Of a stretch of 7,921 nucleotides of DNA, positions 6,306 to 7,921 are shown one piece after another (position 1 is the first letter of the stretch; every line of letters starts with the position of its first letter). The translations under genes and the position numbers were made by a program. Below the pieces are notes generated by a model, which ran no database searches, had not been told where the DNA came from, and worked only from the letters and a program-made list of their open reading frames with translations. Location of the stretch: contig JAGVLI010000253.1 in assembly GCA_020054355.1 (NCBI GenBank), positions 1 to 7,921 of the forward strand. The letters are read 5' to 3'. This DNA is from Planctomycetales bacterium. Its GTDB lineage: Bacteria > Planctomycetota > Planctomycetia > Gemmatales > Gemmataceae.

Positions 6306-6417
6306 GGGTGGCACGTCCCTCGGCACTCCGAGGGCGTGCGGAACCCCGAAGCGATTTCACCCACGCCATTGGGCACGTCCCGCGCACGCCCTCGGAGTAC
6401 CGAGGGACGTGCCACCC
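6306..6417. repeat. Palindromic repeat, full copy 2 (REPIN/MITE-like)
   Basis: The element is 112 bases: left arm 6306-6339, linker 6340-6383, right arm 6384-6417. The two arms are inverse complements at 33 of 34 positions, so this copy looks younger than copy 1. Each arm is itself a hairpin: GCACG-T-CCCTCGG, a four-base loop, then CCGAGGG-CGTGC, giving a 12-pair stem with one bulged T. The linker carries GGAACCCCGAAGCGATTTCA and CCCACGCCATTGGGCACGTC. The element fills most of the gap between the HEAT-repeat gene and the small membrane protein gene, whose ATG lies 15 bases after its end. Confidence 0.9.
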
Positions 6418-6431
6418 GTCGGCGCGAAAGC

Positions 6432-6722
6432 ATGACGATCATTCGTGTACTTCTGGTATTGCTGATCGTGATCGGCGTCGCCGTCGGCTGGTGCGGTCAG
6501 TTGAGCGACACCGCGCAGCGCATGGCCGTTTACCAGGTTCATGTCGCCGCCGAAAAGGGCGCTGTCGAACGGCAGGCAACGGCCTTGCAGGAGGCTCAAC
6601 AGGCCCTCGATGTCAGCCTTTCCCTGAACAACGTGACCACCTACGCCGGGCTGGCCATTATCGTGCTGGCAGGCACTATTTGGTCACTGCTGAAGAAGCC
6701 GGCAGCGAGCGCTGCGGAGTAA
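6432..6722 (+). CDS. Small membrane protein with two transmembrane helices
   Basis: The product has 96 residues. A first hydrophobic helix spans residues 4-20 (IRVLLVLLIVIGVAVGW). Residues 22-66 form a polar, Ala/Gln/Glu-rich stretch that is probably a long amphipathic or coiled-coil helix. A second hydrophobic helix spans about 70-87, and the end is short and basic, KKPAASAAE. The likely topology is a helical hairpin with the polar part on the periplasmic side, although an uncleaved signal anchor is also possible. I do not recognise a family. The ATG at 6432 is chosen because the hydrophobic helix begins at once; GAAAG just upstream is a weak ribosome site. The frame is also open back to GTG at 6336, inside the repeat, which would add 32 Arg-rich repeat-encoded residues; I consider that spurious. 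The 18 bases covering the start (6420-6437) recur at 3521-3538. Confidence 0.7.
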   Translation: MTIIRVLLVLLIVIGVAVGWCGQLSDTAQRMAVYQVHVAAEKGAVERQATALQEAQQALDVSLSLNNVTTYAGLAIIVLAGTIWSLLKKPAASAAE

Positions 6723-6766
6723 CCTCGCCGCCTGCGACCGCGCACAGCTGGCTCTGCTTCCGGCCC

Positions 6767-6795
6767 TTGATTGCAACCCCAGTCCGCTTTACACT
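6767..6795 (+). promoter_or_regulatory. Candidate sigma70-like promoter of the cytochrome c gene
   Basis: TTGATT (6767-6772) and TACACT (6790-6795) are separated by 17 bases, each matching four of six consensus positions. They lie in the 132-base gap before the cytochrome c gene and predict a leader of about 50 bases. This is the best promoter-like sequence in the window, but it is judged by eye only. Confidence 0.42.
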
Positions 6796-6854
6796 GGCGT
6801 TATCTCTCCCTTGATACTCGCCAGCGGTTTCCTGCCTACGAATGGTGACACACC

Positions 6855-7921
6855 ATGACCTCGCATACCTTGTTGCCGCATCGTTTTCGCTTCGCGATGA
6901 CTCTGTGTACCCTGTCGACCGGAGTGGTTTACGCCACCGAGCCGCCGGCCGGCGAGCTGATCTATCGCAAGCAGTGTGCGTCGTGCCACGGTCCCGCCGG
7001 CGAGGGCACCAAGGAGGTGCCCGAAAAGCTGATCGGCGACCGCTCGGTTCCCAGCCTGGCCAAGATCATTCACAAGACGATGCCGGAGGACAAGCCCGGC
7101 AGCCTCTCGGTTGCCGAGGCCGAGCGCGTGGCCGTCTATGTCCACGAGGCGTTCTACTCGGCTGCGGCCCGCGAACGCAACAAGCCGCCGCGCATCGAGC
7201 TGGCCCGATTGACCGTCCGCCAGTATCGCAGCGCCGTCGCCGACCTGATCGGCAGCTTCCGCCCCGCCACGCGCCTCACTGAGCAGTCGGGGCTGAAAGC
7301 GGAGTATTTCAAGAACCGCCGGTTCCGCAACGAGGACCGCGTCCTGCAACGCATCGACCCGGAAGTCCGCTTTGACTTCGGCACCGAAACGCCCGTTCCG
7401 GACAAGACGGAAGCGCACGAATTCTCGATCCGCTGGGCCGGTTCCGTGGTGGCCCCGGAAACCGGGCAGTACGAGTTCATCGTCCGCACCGAGCATGCCG
7501 CCCGGCTCTGGCTCAACGACCTGAACCGGCCGCTGATCGACGCCTGGGTGAAATCCGGCAACGACACGACCTATCGCGGCTCGATCTTCCTGGTCGCCGG
7601 CCGGGCTTACCCGTTGCGGCTGGAATACTCCAAGGCGAAGCAGGGTGTGGACGACTCGAAGACCAACAAGACCAAGCCGCCGCCGGTCAAATCGTCGATC
7701 GCGCTGGAATGGAAAGCGCCCCACCGAGCCACGGAAGCAGTCCCGGCCCGTTCTCTGTTGCAGAGCGTGGCGGCGCCGTCGTTTGCCGTTGAGACTCCGT
7801 TCCCGCCGGACGACCGCAGCTACGGCTGGGAGCGAGGCACGACCGTATCGCGCGAATGGGACCAGGCCGCCACCGACGCCGCCCTGGAGACGGCGGCTTA
7901 CGTGGCCAGCCGGCTCAATGA
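6855..7921 (+). CDS. Exported cytochrome c/DUF1587/PA14 protein (DUF1592 type), 5' part
   Basis: An uninterrupted frame runs from ATG 6855 to the window edge, 355 residues so far, without a stop. The N-terminus has a basic then hydrophobic signal (HRFRFAMTLCTLSTGVVYA). A class I cytochrome c-like domain follows, with heme motif CASCH (41-45) and candidate axial Met76 in HKTMPEDKPG. Then comes the DUF1587 (PSD2) entry IELARLTVRQYRSAVADLIG. Next is a PA14-like domain starting at LKAEYFKNRRF, with FSIRWAGSVVAPETGQYEFI and LWLNDLNRPLIDAWV, a carbohydrate-binding-type beta barrel. The last segment, FPPDDRSYGWERGTTVSREW, is the usual lead into DUF1592. Full-length members also carry DUF1592, DUF1588, DUF1585 and often DUF1595, and are about twice as long or more. 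They are periplasmic proteins of unknown substrate, often followed by a DUF1552 gene. The ribosome site is modest (GGTGA, 6844-6848). Codon use is strongly GC-rich. Confidence 0.92.
   Translation, partial: MTSHTLLPHRFRFAMTLCTLSTGVVYATEPPAGELIYRKQCASCHGPAGEGTKEVPEKLIGDRSVPSLAKIIHKTMPEDKPGSLSVAEAERVAVYVHEAFYSAAARERNKPPRIELARLTVRQYRSAVADLIGSFRPATRLTEQSGLKAEYFKNRRFRNEDRVLQRIDPEVRFDFGTETPVPDKTEAHEFSIRWAGSVVAPETGQYEFIVRTEHAARLWLNDLNRPLIDAWVKSGNDTTYRGSIFLVAGRAYPLRLEYSKAKQGVDDSKTNKTKPPPVKSSIALEWKAPHRATEAVPARSLLQSVAAPSFAVETPFPPDDRSYGWERGTTVSREWDQAATDAALETAAYVASRLN

Noticed and set aside
3546..6417. The three repeat copies as a CRISPR array
   Set aside because: The copies are far apart (about 0.9 and 1.8 kb), have internal arm-linker-arm structure, and lack regular short spacers or any cas gene.
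6789..7724. Long open frame on the - strand (311 codons) at the right end
   Set aside because: It lies opposite the cytochrome c/PA14 coding sequence, which has a signal peptide, heme motif and conserved domains. The antisense frame has none.

Overview
The window looks like chromosomal DNA of a planctomycete, most likely close to Gemmata or its relatives. This is inferred from the gene families and not from any marker gene. Three families that are strongly expanded in Planctomycetes are present: a DUF1553 (PSD1) C-terminus, a DUF1501 protein with a twin-arginine signal, and the start of a large DUF1587/DUF1592-type cytochrome c protein with a PA14 domain. A Uma2 nuclease-fold protein, a secreted HEAT-repeat protein and GC-rich codon use fit the same picture. 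The first 20 bases are almost certainly sequencing-adapter residue, so the left edge is a contig end.

Layout, all genes on the + strand. (1) 23-3488 is a tightly packed, probably co-transcribed run: DUF1553 fragment, Uma2 protein, a small secreted protein and DUF1501 protein, with 11-21 bases between genes. DUF1553/DUF1549 and DUF1501 genes are usually direct neighbours, so the two middle genes are an unusual insertion. (2) 3489-4673 is an accessory stretch with three parts: a 94-codon gene of unknown function that starts at the edge of a decayed repeat, a 90-codon gene translationally coupled to an HNH endonuclease, and that HNH gene, cut off just after its Asp-His motif where a palindromic repeat begins. 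(3) 4674-6206 is a secreted HEAT-repeat protein with its own candidate promoter and visibly less GC-rich third codon positions. (4) 6306-6722 holds a second full copy of the repeat, followed directly by a small two-helix membrane protein. (5) From 6855 to the right edge is an incomplete, exported cytochrome c/DUF1587/PA14 protein with a plausible sigma70-like promoter upstream.

The most notable structure is the repeat family: two full copies (4409-4519 and 6306-6417) and one half copy (3546-3586). Each full copy is about 112 bases and consists of two 34-base arms in inverted orientation around a conserved linker of about 44 bases. Each arm can also fold alone into a bulged hairpin with a four-base loop. 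This is the architecture of REPINs/BIMEs (paired inverted REP sequences) or of a small MITE. The copies are associated with a truncated HNH gene and with the 5' ends of two small genes, so the family appears to be reshaping gene boundaries here. I see no transposase, tRNA, rRNA or CRISPR array in the window.

Functionally, the DUF1553, DUF1501 and cytochrome c proteins are exported proteins of poorly understood planctomycete systems; their exact substrates are not known to me. The remaining genes are small accessory genes without a visible joint pathway.
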